DNA of 64,000 nucleotides from Marinobacter salinus. Lineage in GTDB: Bacteria; Pseudomonadota; Gammaproteobacteria; Pseudomonadales; Oleiphilaceae. Below the pieces are notes generated by a model, which did not search any database, was not told the DNA's origin, and saw nothing but the letters and a program-made list of their open reading frames with translations. Location: assembly GCF_001854125.1 (NCBI RefSeq), contig NZ_CP017715.1, forward strand, positions 3,782,001-3,846,000, written 5' to 3'. The position numbers and the translations under genes are program-made. This document shows, piece by piece, positions 17,531 to 24,891 of the stretch. Position 1 is the first letter of the stretch; the number at the start of each line of letters is the position of its first letter.

Positions 17531-19123
17531 ATGCCCTACGCACAAGACGTTGACCAGATTGCTTCCATCCTGAAGCAGAATCCGACCTGGAATGCCATCA
17601 ACCCGAAGCACGCCGCTCGCATGCGCGCCCAGAACAAGTTCAAGACTGGTCTGGACATCGCCAAGTACACCGCCAAGATCATGCGCGAAGACATGGCGAA
17701 CTACGACAACGACACTTCCCAGTACACGCAGTCCCTGGGTTGCTGGCACGGATTTATCGGCCAACAGAAGATGCTGTCCATCAAGAAGCACTTCGGCACT
17801 ACCAAGCGCCGCTACCTGTACCTGTCTGGCTGGATGGTTGCCGCCCTGCGTTCCGAGTTTGGCCCGCTGCCTGACCAGTCCATGCACGAGAAGACGGCTG
17901 TATCCGGTCTGATCGAAGAGCTGTACACCTTCCTGCGCCAGGCGGATGCCTGGGAACTGAACCACCTGTTCCGTGCCCTGGAAGAAGCCGAGAACGCTGG
18001 CGACAACGCCAAGGCTGAAGAGCTGATCAAGCAGATCGACAACCACGAGACTCACATAGTGCCGATCATTGCCGACATCGACGCCGGTTTTGGTAACGCT
18101 GAAGCGACCTACCTGCTGGCCAAGAAGATGATCGAAGCCGGTGCCTGCTGCATCCAGATCGAAAACCAGGTGTCTGATGAGAAGCAGTGTGGTCACCAGG
18201 ATGGCAAGGTTACCGTGCCGCACGCTGACTTCCTGTCCAAGATCAATGCCGTTCGTCTGGCGTTCCTGGAACTGGGTGTTGATGACGGGGTTATCGTGGC
18301 CCGTACCGACTCCCTGGGCGCAGGCCTGACCCAGAAAATCGCCGTCACCGACGAGCCGGGCGATCTGGGCGACCAGTACAATAGCTTCATCGATGGTGAA
18401 GTTATCGAGAAGGCTGAAGACATTAACAACGGCGACGTTGTGATCAAGCAGAACGGTCAGCTGGTTCGTCCGAAGCGCCTGGCCTCTGGCCTGTTCCAGT
18501 TCAAACCGGGCACTGGTGAAGACCGTGTTATCCTGGACTGTATCACTAGCCTGCAGAACGGTGCAGACCTGCTGTGGATCGAAACCGAGAAGCCCCACGT
18601 TGGCCAGATCGCTGCCATGGTTAACCGCATCAAGGAAGTGGTTCCCGACGCCAAGCTGGTCTACAACAACAGCCCGTCCTTCAACTGGACTCTGAACTTC
18701 CGTCAGCAGGTATTCGACGCATGGAAGGAAGAAGGCAAGGACGTATCTGCGTACGATCGCGCCAAGCTGATGAGCGAAGAGTACGACAACACCGAGCTGG
18801 GTCAGCTGGCTGACGAGTGGTGCCGTAACTTCCAGCGTGATGGTTCACGCGAAGCCGGGATCTTCCACCACCTGATCACCCTGCCGACCTACCACACCGC
18901 GGCTCTGTCTACCGACAACCTGGCCAAAGGCTACTTCGGTGACGAAGGCATGCTGGCCTACGTTGCCGGTGTTCAGCGCAAGGAAATCCGTCAGGGTATC
19001 GCCACCGTTAAGCACCAGGATATGGCTGGTTCCAACATCGGTGACGACCACAAGGAATTCTTCGCTGGTGAAGCCGCGCTGAAGGCCGGTGGTAAAGACA
19101 ACACCATGAACCAGTTCGGTTAA
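17531..19123 (+). CDS. aceA: Isocitrate lyase
   Basis: 530 residues, the long Pseudomonas-type form. It splits isocitrate into glyoxylate and succinate in the glyoxylate shunt, allowing growth on acetate and fatty acids. Catalytic segment KQCGH lies near residue 220 (SDEKQCGHQDGKVTVPH), with VARTDSLGAG and LLWIETEKPHV farther on. AAAGGA precedes the ATG. Codon use is strongly biased (CTG, AAG, GGT), as expected for a highly expressed enzyme. The 200 bases upstream are AT-rich (an A/T repeat near 17380-17411) and hold the promoter; no named operator was recognised. Two hairpins end the transcript. Confidence 0.95.
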   Translation: MPYAQDVDQIASILKQNPTWNAINPKHAARMRAQNKFKTGLDIAKYTAKIMREDMANYDNDTSQYTQSLGCWHGFIGQQKMLSIKKHFGTTKRRYLYLSGWMVAALRSEFGPLPDQSMHEKTAVSGLIEELYTFLRQADAWELNHLFRALEEAENAGDNAKAEELIKQIDNHETHIVPIIADIDAGFGNAEATYLLAKKMIEAGACCIQIENQVSDEKQCGHQDGKVTVPHADFLSKINAVRLAFLELGVDDGVIVARTDSLGAGLTQKIAVTDEPGDLGDQYNSFIDGEVIEKAEDINNGDVVIKQNGQLVRPKRLASGLFQFKPGTGEDRVILDCITSLQNGADLLWIETEKPHVGQIAAMVNRIKEVVPDAKLVYNNSPSFNWTLNFRQQVFDAWKEEGKDVSAYDRAKLMSEEYDNTELGQLADEWCRNFQRDGSREAGIFHHLITLPTYHTAALSTDNLAKGYFGDEGMLAYVAGVQRKEIRQGIATVKHQDMAGSNIGDDHKEFFAGEAALKAGGKDNTMNQFG

Positions 19124-19145
19124 TCGAACGGTCTGGTTGTCATTG

Positions 19146-19201
19146 CTCCCGGGGGTTGCCCGGGAGTGATAAAAGAGCCCCGCCATCGGCGGGGTTTTTT
19201 T
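19146..19201 (+). terminator. Tandem hairpins ending aceA
   Basis: First a stem CTCCCGGG / CCCGGGAG (19146-19153, 19159-19166). Then a strong rho-independent terminator CCCCGCC, three bases, GGCGGGG (19178-19194) followed by seven T. Confidence 0.9.
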
Positions 19202-19397
19202 ATGGGCTGGGATTTTTAACACTTTCTTTTCTGCGCATCTGAATGATTTTTAAAACAAAAGGCAAATGGACACCAAAAGCCACGGTTTTCCCTGTTTCAG
19301 CTTTGAAACAGTTAGCCAAGTACGGGTGGGGCCCAAATTGCGGGACTAAATGTAAATAGACAATAAAAACAACCATCTGCAGTTTTTCTTTGAGATC

Positions 19398-19413
19398 TGG
19401 CACGGGAATCGCT
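19398..19413 (+). promoter_or_regulatory. Candidate sigma-54 promoter for the SDN-repeat operon
   Basis: TGGCACGGGAATCGCT matches the sigma-54 consensus TGGCACG-N4-TTGCW at all but one position, with GG and GC ten bases apart as required. The transcript would start near 19424, about 88 bases before the ATG at 19512. Confidence 0.72.
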
Positions 19414-19423
19414 CTGGTAATAG

Positions 19424-19511
19424 CCGTGGGCCTGAATCACGGATGTACCCGAAGGCTAGCGGGTCTGGGCAGGCTCCCTGATAAGCCAACAACCTCAAAG
19501 GAATTGACGTT
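19424..19511 (+). other. Structured 5' leader of the SDN-repeat gene
   Basis: Three short hairpins follow one another: CCGTG-N9-CACGG, ACCCG-N8-CGGGT and GGCT-N8-AGCC. The segment AAGGCTAGCGGGTCT ... GATAAGCC faintly recalls the 3' half of a c-di-GMP-I riboswitch, but the conserved 5' half is absent. ACGGAT near the first stem and AAAGGAAT at the ribosome binding site match the CsrA/RsmA core. The rest of the 388-base gap (19202-19397) shows no gene. Confidence 0.4.
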
Positions 19512-20459
19512 ATGAACACCAAAAGAAGCATGCTAGCGATTGCTATCGCCGTGGGCCTGGGTATCTCAGGAGCGGCATTGGCAGAGGACGACCAGGGGGG
19601 AGATGGAAGCCCGAACACTAATGCGGATAACACATCGACCGCCAATAACAATTCTGGAAATGATAATTCCACCAACACTGACAGCTCGGACAACAGCGCC
19701 AATTTGAACGACGCGTTCAAGATTGCTGACAGTGGCAATGACATGTCCGACAACTCTGACAATTCGGACAACTCCGATAATTCGGATAACTCCGACAGCT
19801 CGGACAACAGCACCAGCCTGAACGATGCCTTCAAGATTGCCGACAGCGGCAATACTGATGCATCGGACAACTCCGATAACTCTGACAATTCAGACAACTC
19901 GGACAACTCGGACAACTCGGACAACTCGGACAACTCCGACAATTCCGATAACAGCACCAGTGTGAATGACTCGTTCAAGATTGCTGATAGCGGTAACGAT
20001 AACTCCGATAATTCGGACAACTCCGATAACTCCGACAATTCGGACAATTCGGACAACTCCGATAATTCGGACAACTCGAACAACAGCACTAACGATTCAT
20101 TCAACACAGCAGATAGCGGCAACAGTGACAGTTCAAACAACTCCACTAATGCTGCTGGTTCCTATAACACCGATAACAGCGACAACTCAGACAGCAGCAC
20201 GACTGAGCTGAACGTGTCGCTGGAGGTGTTCATGAACGATGCCGAGCTCGACGGCACTGTCAGTGGAACCAACGTGACCTATGGAGACGCTATTGGTGGC
20301 GGCTCTTACACAGAGGCTCGTGCCGGCAACGAGATTTCTGGAGGCTCGGCCAACTTCACCGGTGTGGGTGCGTTTGCCCAGAACGCCGGCGTAGGCAGCG
20401 TGACCCAAGCCAATGTGAGCGTCATGTCCAACCTGTCCACAGGTGGTGGCAGCAACTGA
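19512..20459 (+). CDS. Exported Ser-Asp-Asn repeat protein, candidate fibre or matrix component
   Basis: 315 residues. A Sec signal peptide ends near Ala24. Residues 79-99, 118-147 and 165-188 are tandem SDN triplets (about 6, 10 and 8 units). Between them a module recurs four times: SANLNDAFKIADSGN, STSLNDAFKIADSGN, STSVNDSFKIADSGN and STNDSFNTADSGN. The C-terminal 85 residues are different: LNVSLEVFMNDAEL, then FTGVGAFAQNAGVGSVTQAN, a Gln/Asn-spaced pattern like that of curli or Fap-type amyloid subunits. The protein is very acidic and has no Cys. First gene of a four-gene unit with a C39 peptidase. A secreted amyloid-like fibre or calcium-binding matrix protein is my inference; the family is not recognised. 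Confidence 0.75.
   Translation: MNTKRSMLAIAIAVGLGISGAALAEDDQGGDGSPNTNADNTSTANNNSGNDNSTNTDSSDNSANLNDAFKIADSGNDMSDNSDNSDNSDNSDNSDSSDNSTSLNDAFKIADSGNTDASDNSDNSDNSDNSDNSDNSDNSDNSDNSDNSTSVNDSFKIADSGNDNSDNSDNSDNSDNSDNSDNSDNSDNSNNSTNDSFNTADSGNSDSSNNSTNAAGSYNTDNSDNSDSSTTELNVSLEVFMNDAELDGTVSGTNVTYGDAIGGGSYTEARAGNEISGGSANFTGVGAFAQNAGVGSVTQANVSVMSNLSTGGGSN
19746..20075 (+). repeat. Three tandem SDN-codon tracts
   Basis: Nine-base units coding Ser-Asp-Asn: tract A 19746-19808, tract B 19863-19952, tract C 20004-20075. Synonymous codons are mixed (TCC/TCG/TCT/TCA, GAC/GAT, AAC/AAT), so the DNA repeat is imperfect while the protein repeat is exact. Nine-base steps keep frame, so slippage would change length without breaking the gene. 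Confidence 0.92.
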
Positions 20460-20467
20460 GCGAGGCC

Positions 20468-20494
20468 GGCCGCACCCTGAACCCGGGTGCGGCC
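20468..20494 (+). other. Ten-base-pair intercistronic hairpin
   Basis: GGCCGCACCC, seven bases, GGGTGCGGCC, nine bases after the SDN-protein stop and 24 bases before the next start. There is no T-run, so it is probably an mRNA-stabilising or processing element that raises the first gene's output above the later ones, as expected for a structural subunit. Confidence 0.65.
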
Positions 20495-20517
20495 CGGCTT
20501 CTGCCGGGAGACGTGTC

Positions 20518-20868
20518 ATGGGTAACGTGATCAGAGGGATTCTGGGTGCCGCATGTTTATGTGCTGTCTTGGGACAATCTGGCGTAGCCGCTGCCGAAGA
20601 GTGGATGGATTTACCCCCGATGAGTACGGATCAGCTGGAAGGTGCCAGTGGCCGTCAGGGAATTCCGCTGCAATGGCAGCTCAATGAGAATCAGCAAAGT
20701 GCAATGGTCACGGGGAACGTGTTGTCAGGACCGTCCATGACCGGAGATAACCTGATCTCAGATCACGCATTCGAGAACATGAGTGGTATTGCTACGGTGA
20801 TTCAGAACACCGGTAACCAGGTGGTGATTCAGGACAGCACCCAGGTAAACATCCTCATTAATCGTTGA
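20518..20868 (+). CDS. Small exported protein with leader-like motif, operon partner of the C39 peptidase
   Basis: 116 residues from the ATG at 20518, eight bases after GGGAG; the longer frame upstream runs through a hairpin and is rejected. Signal peptide ends near VAAAEE. Soon after comes PPMSTDQLEGASGRQG, which resembles the L-S-x-x-E-L-x-x-x-x-G-[GR] recognition motif of C39 peptidases in weak form. The C-terminus, IATVIQNTGNQVVIQDSTQV then NILINR, shares a Gln/Asn pattern with the last protein of the unit. No named family. Possibly a minor fibre subunit or nucleator (inferred). Confidence 0.72.
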   Translation: MGNVIRGILGAACLCAVLGQSGVAAAEEWMDLPPMSTDQLEGASGRQGIPLQWQLNENQQSAMVTGNVLSGPSMTGDNLISDHAFENMSGIATVIQNTGNQVVIQDSTQVNILINR

Positions 20869-20881
20869 AAGGAGGTGGGCC

Positions 20882-21574
20882 ATGGCAAAGCAGACACTTG
20901 CGGCGTTCGGTGCATGTGCTGTCATGTTGTGGTCTGCCGCATTTGCCGGAACCGTCATGGTACCTGGACTGGGTGGCGGGCTTCAGCTGGATGTCCGCAG
21001 TTTCAAGGAACAGCGTTTCAGTTCCGTGATGCGGCAGCAATATGATTTCAGCTGCGGTTCGGCGGCGCTTGCCTCGTTGCTTTCGTACCATTACGGGTAT
21101 GAAGTGACCGAGCAGGAAGTGTTTTCCGGAATGTATGCGCTCTCGGATCCGGAGAAGGTTCGGCGGGAGGGGTTTTCCATGCTGGATATGAAGCGGTTTC
21201 TGGAATCGGAGGGTTTTCGGGCCGATGGTTTTCGTATGCCGCTGGCCGGCCTGAGGGAAAAGGTGCGGTTGCCGGTTATTGTTCTTGTGAACATAGACGG
21301 GTTTCGTCATTTCGTGATTATCAAGGGAATCAGCGAGACCGAAGTGTTCGTTGGTGACCCGGCGCGGGGCCTGAAGGTCTATTCCAGAACTCAGTTCGAG
21401 GACTACTGGGACGGTGCCGCGTTCGTTATTCGCAGCCATCTCGCCCAGGGGAGGGAGACCTTCCTGGTTGAGGGGGACTGGCCACAGCTTGCCCGTGCGC
21501 CCTTATTTGAGGGCCAGAAGGGGCCGTCTCTTGGCCACACCCTGCCATATTGGCCATCTTCGAGGGAGTGGTAG
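20882..21574 (+). CDS. Periplasmic C39-family cysteine peptidase (FapD-like)
   Basis: 230 residues. AAGGAGG precedes the ATG. A signal peptide (residues 1-22, SAAFA then GTVMV) exports it. The C39 catalytic pattern is complete: QQYDFSCGSAALASLLSYH with Cys58 and oxyanion Gln52/53, FRHFVIIKGI with His143, and FVGDPARG with Asp159. Unlike bacteriocin exporters it has no ABC transporter domains. Free-standing exported C39 peptidases are typical of Fap amyloid loci (FapD) and of a few other secretion loci. It lies between two small exported proteins that carry leader-like motifs, its likely substrates. Confidence 0.85.
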   Translation: MAKQTLAAFGACAVMLWSAAFAGTVMVPGLGGGLQLDVRSFKEQRFSSVMRQQYDFSCGSAALASLLSYHYGYEVTEQEVFSGMYALSDPEKVRREGFSMLDMKRFLESEGFRADGFRMPLAGLREKVRLPVIVLVNIDGFRHFVIIKGISETEVFVGDPARGLKVYSRTQFEDYWDGAAFVIRSHLAQGRETFLVEGDWPQLARAPLFEGQKGPSLGHTLPYWPSSREW

Positions 21575-21578
21575 TGTG

Positions 21579-22070
21579 ATGATCAACCGACAATCATATT
21601 TGGCTGCGATTATGTCCCTTGCGCTCGGTTGTGTCGTGACGACAGCCAATGCCGATGGCATATTTCCGGAGCAGGCGCTGACGAATGACGAGCTGGCATC
21701 TCTGAGGGGAGGCTTTATGCTCGATAATCTGGAGATATCCATTGGTCTGGAGCAGGTCGTTTCTGTGAATGGTGAAACTCTGGCGATCAACCGTCTGACT
21801 ATTCCCAATCTGAATCAAATGGTGAGTGGGCAGGCTATTCCGCACCAGATGGAAACAGTTCTCGGCATTATCAGCCCCGGCAACAGTGGCCAGGCCCTTA
21901 TTTCAGCGACAGCGGGCGACAGCGGGTGGATGACGCTGATCCAGAATAACCTGGATAGCACGGTTATCCAGAATGCCCGGCAACTGAATATTGAACTGAA
22001 TAATCTGGGCTCCGGGTATCGTCTTCCCGACGTTATGAGGGAGCCTGTTCTCCAATTCCTCGGTCAATAG
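21579..22070 (+). CDS. Exported protein with double-glycine-type motif, likely C39 substrate
   Basis: 163 residues from the ATG at 21579 (a GTG at 21576 is possible; GGGAG lies upstream). The Sec signal peptide ends near TANADG. Residues 34-45 read LTNDELASLRGG, a textbook match to the double-glycine leader cleaved by C39 peptidases, yet placed after a Sec signal. Further on, WMTLIQNNLDSTVIQNARQL then NIELNN repeats the Gln/Asn pattern seen in the second gene. It starts four bases after the peptidase stop. Position and pattern recall FapE/FapB-type accessory subunits, but I cannot assign one. Confidence 0.75.
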   Translation: MINRQSYLAAIMSLALGCVVTTANADGIFPEQALTNDELASLRGGFMLDNLEISIGLEQVVSVNGETLAINRLTIPNLNQMVSGQAIPHQMETVLGIISPGNSGQALISATAGDSGWMTLIQNNLDSTVIQNARQLNIELNNLGSGYRLPDVMREPVLQFLGQ

Positions 22071-22086
22071 CTACATCGGCAGTGTT

Positions 22087-23148
22087 TCACAGGCTGATTG
22101 GCAGTTTCAGCGTGATCTCACTATTTGGCGCATTTTCGGTTACGCCGATACTGACAGTCAGGCTCAGGGTTGTGCTGGATGAAATTTTCTGAGAAAGACC
22201 GAACGACAGCGAACCGATCTGAATGCTGTCAAAGGTTGCGCCAAACAGATCAATATCACGCTCGTAGGTTGTCTTGCGGATGATCGAGTGATCATAGCCA
22301 AGACTGAACGACGTCCGTTCATTAAACGCGAACCCCATGCCAAACCCATAGCGAATCACATCCCCTGGGTTCACCGTAAGGCCATTCTCGTATCCTTTAT
22401 CGTCTTTCAGAGTGTAAACATAACTGAGGCTGCCATAGAGCACGGCCGGGTCCGACGGGTAGATGAATGAGAACCCTGGCTCAAATGACCAGAATCCGGA
22501 GCCTGTAGGGCGCTCTTCCAGTTCAATTCCGATTGGATTGCCTCCGCTGTCCTCAATAATCTTTTGATCAACATCGTATGGGCTGTCTCCCGTGGGCGTT
22601 TTGACCCGAACGACGCCAATGATGTAAGGCCAGCCATCCAGGCCGTCATTAAGCTGGTAGCGCACCGAGAGCTCAACGTCTCCAAGGCCCTCGCCTGAGG
22701 ATTCACGCAGCGTATCCACCGGAGTTCCCTCGAATGCTTCCCGTTCCCGAAGGTCTTCCTGGATGCTCAGGTAGGGCACTCGCACTGCTGCCTCAAACCG
22801 GCTGGTGAAACCGTATTTGAGCGACAGCGCTCCGACGAAAATATCCCGCTGGATTTCCGAGATATTGATCAGCCCCACCAGCAACGCGGGAATGACGGTA
22901 TAGCCCTCCACCGCGACCTGAGTGGCGTTACTGTGGGCATGGGAGAATGACGGTTCGATAGTGAAACGACCGGGGCGAGTGACAATGCCCCGATCCGATG
23001 TGATTGAAGCAATATCCGTTGCCTGGTCTTTTTGCTGTTCCGTGCGTGACGCTGATTCCCCAAAGTCATCATATTCAGGCTTCGCAACGCCGGTTGCGGA
23101 AAGCAGGCATGCGCTCATGGTGATCAGCAAACAGGTGCGTGCTCTCAT
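22087..23148 (-). CDS. Outer-membrane beta-barrel protein, FapF/phenol-degradation MetA-like
   Basis: 353 residues from the ATG at 23148, which overlaps the stop of the regulator gene (ATGA); the longer frame is the regulator's coding region in another phase. Signal peptide ends near ATGVA. After a short polar linker comes an outer-membrane barrel: RPGRFTIEPSFSHAHSN, GALSLKYGFTSRFEAAVRVPYL, EGLGDVELSVRYQLNDG, VRVKTPTGDSPYDVD. This order matches the FapF transporter family, which secretes amyloid subunits in Pseudomonas. The N-terminal plug helix region is shorter than in FapF. Convergent with the C39 operon, 16 bases between stops. Confidence 0.75.
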   Translation of the reverse strand: MRARTCLLITMSACLLSATGVAKPEYDDFGESASRTEQQKDQATDIASITSDRGIVTRPGRFTIEPSFSHAHSNATQVAVEGYTVIPALLVGLINISEIQRDIFVGALSLKYGFTSRFEAAVRVPYLSIQEDLREREAFEGTPVDTLRESSGEGLGDVELSVRYQLNDGLDGWPYIIGVVRVKTPTGDSPYDVDQKIIEDSGGNPIGIELEERPTGSGFWSFEPGFSFIYPSDPAVLYGSLSYVYTLKDDKGYENGLTVNPGDVIRYGFGMGFAFNERTSFSLGYDHSIIRKTTYERDIDLFGATFDSIQIGSLSFGLSQKISSSTTLSLTVSIGVTENAPNSEITLKLPISL

Positions 23149-24536
23149 GACAGGTCCCCCTTTCGGTAATTCTCTGGTTGGGTGTGGCGGTTGTGCGCGG
23201 CTGTGTTGTACTTGTCCAGCAGCCGGTAAAATGACACACGGGAAATTTTCAGGATTTTCGCGGCCTTGGAAACGTTGTGGTCTGCCAACTTGAGACTGCA
23301 TGAGAGCGCCTGCCGCTCTGCCCGAGCGCGGAACTCTTCAAGACTGAGGTTGGAGGGTGCGCCGCTGTCCAGGAAAGCCTCGGCAAGCCCCAGGTCGGAA
23401 GGCTCAATGACCGGGCGCTCGCTGAGCAGTAAACCCTGGCGCAACCGATTCTGAAACTCTCTGAAATTGCCGGGCCATGAATGGTTAACCAGACTGCGGA
23501 TCGCCTCGTTGCTCAGGTGTTTTTGCTCTGACCCTTGTTGCAGCAAGTCGAGCAAAGAACTGGCAAGCGTCGGTATGTCCTCAAACCGGCTTTTTAAAAC
23601 AGGAAGTCTTACCTCAAGACCGCCAAGCCGGTAGTAAACATCGGCCCGAAACTGGCCAGTCGAAATCAGGTCCGGCAAAGGGCGGCAGGTGGTTGTAATT
23701 ATCCGGCAATCGACGGCTATGGAGCTGCTGCCACCGATCCTTTCAATTTGCCCTTCCTGGAGAAAACGCAGGATGGCGGATTGCTGCTCAAGGTGCAGCT
23801 CGTCGATGCCAGACAGTACCAAAGAGCCTCCGTTCGCCTGCTCAAGTCGCCCCTGGCGCGCATTGAGAGCGTGGGTAAAGGCGCCTTTTTCATAGCCGAA
23901 CAGCTCGCTCTGGGTGAGAGCATCGGGCAGGGCAGCGCAATTGATGGTAATCAGGGGACCGGACGCGCGGGAGGAGTGGGCATGAATGAAGCGGGCAGCC
24001 GCCTCTTTGCCGGTGCCGCTTTCTCCGGTGATCAGGACCGGTTCCATCGTTGTCGAGAAACGACGGAGCAGACTGCGGGTATGGCGAATGGGTTCGGAGT
24101 CTCCTTCCAGTACCAAGGCCTGGTAGTCATCTCTTGTCAGTTTGTGCGCGGGCCCCTGGATGCTCGCCATGCCCCAAAGATGGCCCAGAACCGTATTGAT
24201 CCGCTCGTAATCTACGGGCAAGGTATGGAAATCTGAACAGTAACTGGTGATGACTTGGGCCGTGCGTGTTCCTGTGATGGGGCGGTGGGGGACGATGCCG
24301 ACCCAGTAAACCAGACTGAGTGCCTCGCACCAGTGTTCCAGTCCCGGCAGATCCCCGTCCGGAAGGCCGGAGAGATCCAGCACCCCGACTTTAGCGTTAT
24401 CCAGGGCTGAAACAAGCGTGGGTACGGGGTCGTCAAGGTTAAAACGGATCAGATCCCAATTTGCCTCCAGTTCCTTCGTCAAAGAGGCATTGCTGTTTGC
24501 CGCTGACAACCAAACAAGCGGTCTCTTTTCCTGCAT
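23145..24536 (-). CDS. AAA+ enhancer-binding-type regulator with degraded ATPase motifs (VpsR-like)
   Basis: 463 residues: an N-terminal receiver-like domain without clear phosphorylation Asp pocket (1-125), an AAA+ domain (150-385), and a Fis-type helix-turn-helix (about 415-455). Walker A is intact (GESGTGKE, 171-178). The sigma-54 contact loop GAFTGA reads GAFTHA (218-223). The Walker B Asp-Glu is replaced by Ser242-Gly243 (LVLSGIDEL). It may therefore not hydrolyse ATP or open a sigma-54 promoter in the usual way; VpsR of Vibrio is a known regulator of this degenerate kind. GGAGG precedes the start. It is coupled to the outer-membrane gene and is the likely controller of the locus. Confidence 0.85.
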   Translation of the reverse strand: MQEKRPLVWLSAANSNASLTKELEANWDLIRFNLDDPVPTLVSALDNAKVGVLDLSGLPDGDLPGLEHWCEALSLVYWVGIVPHRPITGTRTAQVITSYCSDFHTLPVDYERINTVLGHLWGMASIQGPAHKLTRDDYQALVLEGDSEPIRHTRSLLRRFSTTMEPVLITGESGTGKEAAARFIHAHSSRASGPLITINCAALPDALTQSELFGYEKGAFTHALNARQGRLEQANGGSLVLSGIDELHLEQQSAILRFLQEGQIERIGGSSSIAVDCRIITTTCRPLPDLISTGQFRADVYYRLGGLEVRLPVLKSRFEDIPTLASSLLDLLQQGSEQKHLSNEAIRSLVNHSWPGNFREFQNRLRQGLLLSERPVIEPSDLGLAEAFLDSGAPSNLSLEEFRARAERQALSCSLKLADHNVSKAAKILKISRVSFYRLLDKYNTAAHNRHTQPENYRKGDLS

Positions 24537-24891
24537 GGCAAACCTCCATAAGAGTGGTGCCTCGGGAATCGGACTGCTAGTCGTTCAGGATTGCGTTAGT
24601 TAACCGGTACGGCGGAAAGCTCCGGCCACTGCCCTGTGACCTGCCACTCTGCCGCAGGGGCAGAGGTGGATGATGCGCTGTTTTGACTTCAGGCATTCAG
24701 AATGCATGCCAGGAGCTATATAAGTACGGCTTTCAGGTGGTTGCGAAATCCAGATGCGGCGCACTGCGTAAAACTGTAAAGCCGGCCGACATCTGACGGC
24801 GATTGTGAACCTCTGTACCCGTGGCGGGTTCTGTTATGCTGGAAAAAAATCATGGAATGTTACGAGTCGCTTTATGGGTGAGAGGAAGGTC
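24537..24891. other. Divergent gene-free gap
   Basis: 355 bases between the regulator and the EgtB-type gene. It should carry both promoters. I see no ORF, RNA gene or repeat in it. A sigma-70-like TATGCT lies near 24835. Confidence 0.5.

Noticed and set aside
17438-18598. 386-codon minus-strand frame opposite isocitrate lyase
   Set aside because: Created by the strong codon bias of aceA; no ribosome site or recognisable protein.
19424-19511. c-di-GMP-I riboswitch
   Set aside because: Only part of the 3' half is similar; the conserved GCAAACC and GGGACGCAAAGC segments are missing.
19746-20075. Tandem repeats as a CRISPR-like array
   Set aside because: Units are nine bases, without spacers, and lie in frame inside an exported protein.
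19346-20146. Minus-strand open frame of 266 codons rich in Glu-Leu-Ser
   Set aside because: It is the antisense reading of the SDN tracts. The plus-strand frame has a ribosome site, signal peptide and structured C-terminus.
22950-23301. N-terminal extension of the outer-membrane barrel
   Set aside because: The 51 added residues read through the end of the regulator gene. The ATG at 23148 gives a proper signal peptide.
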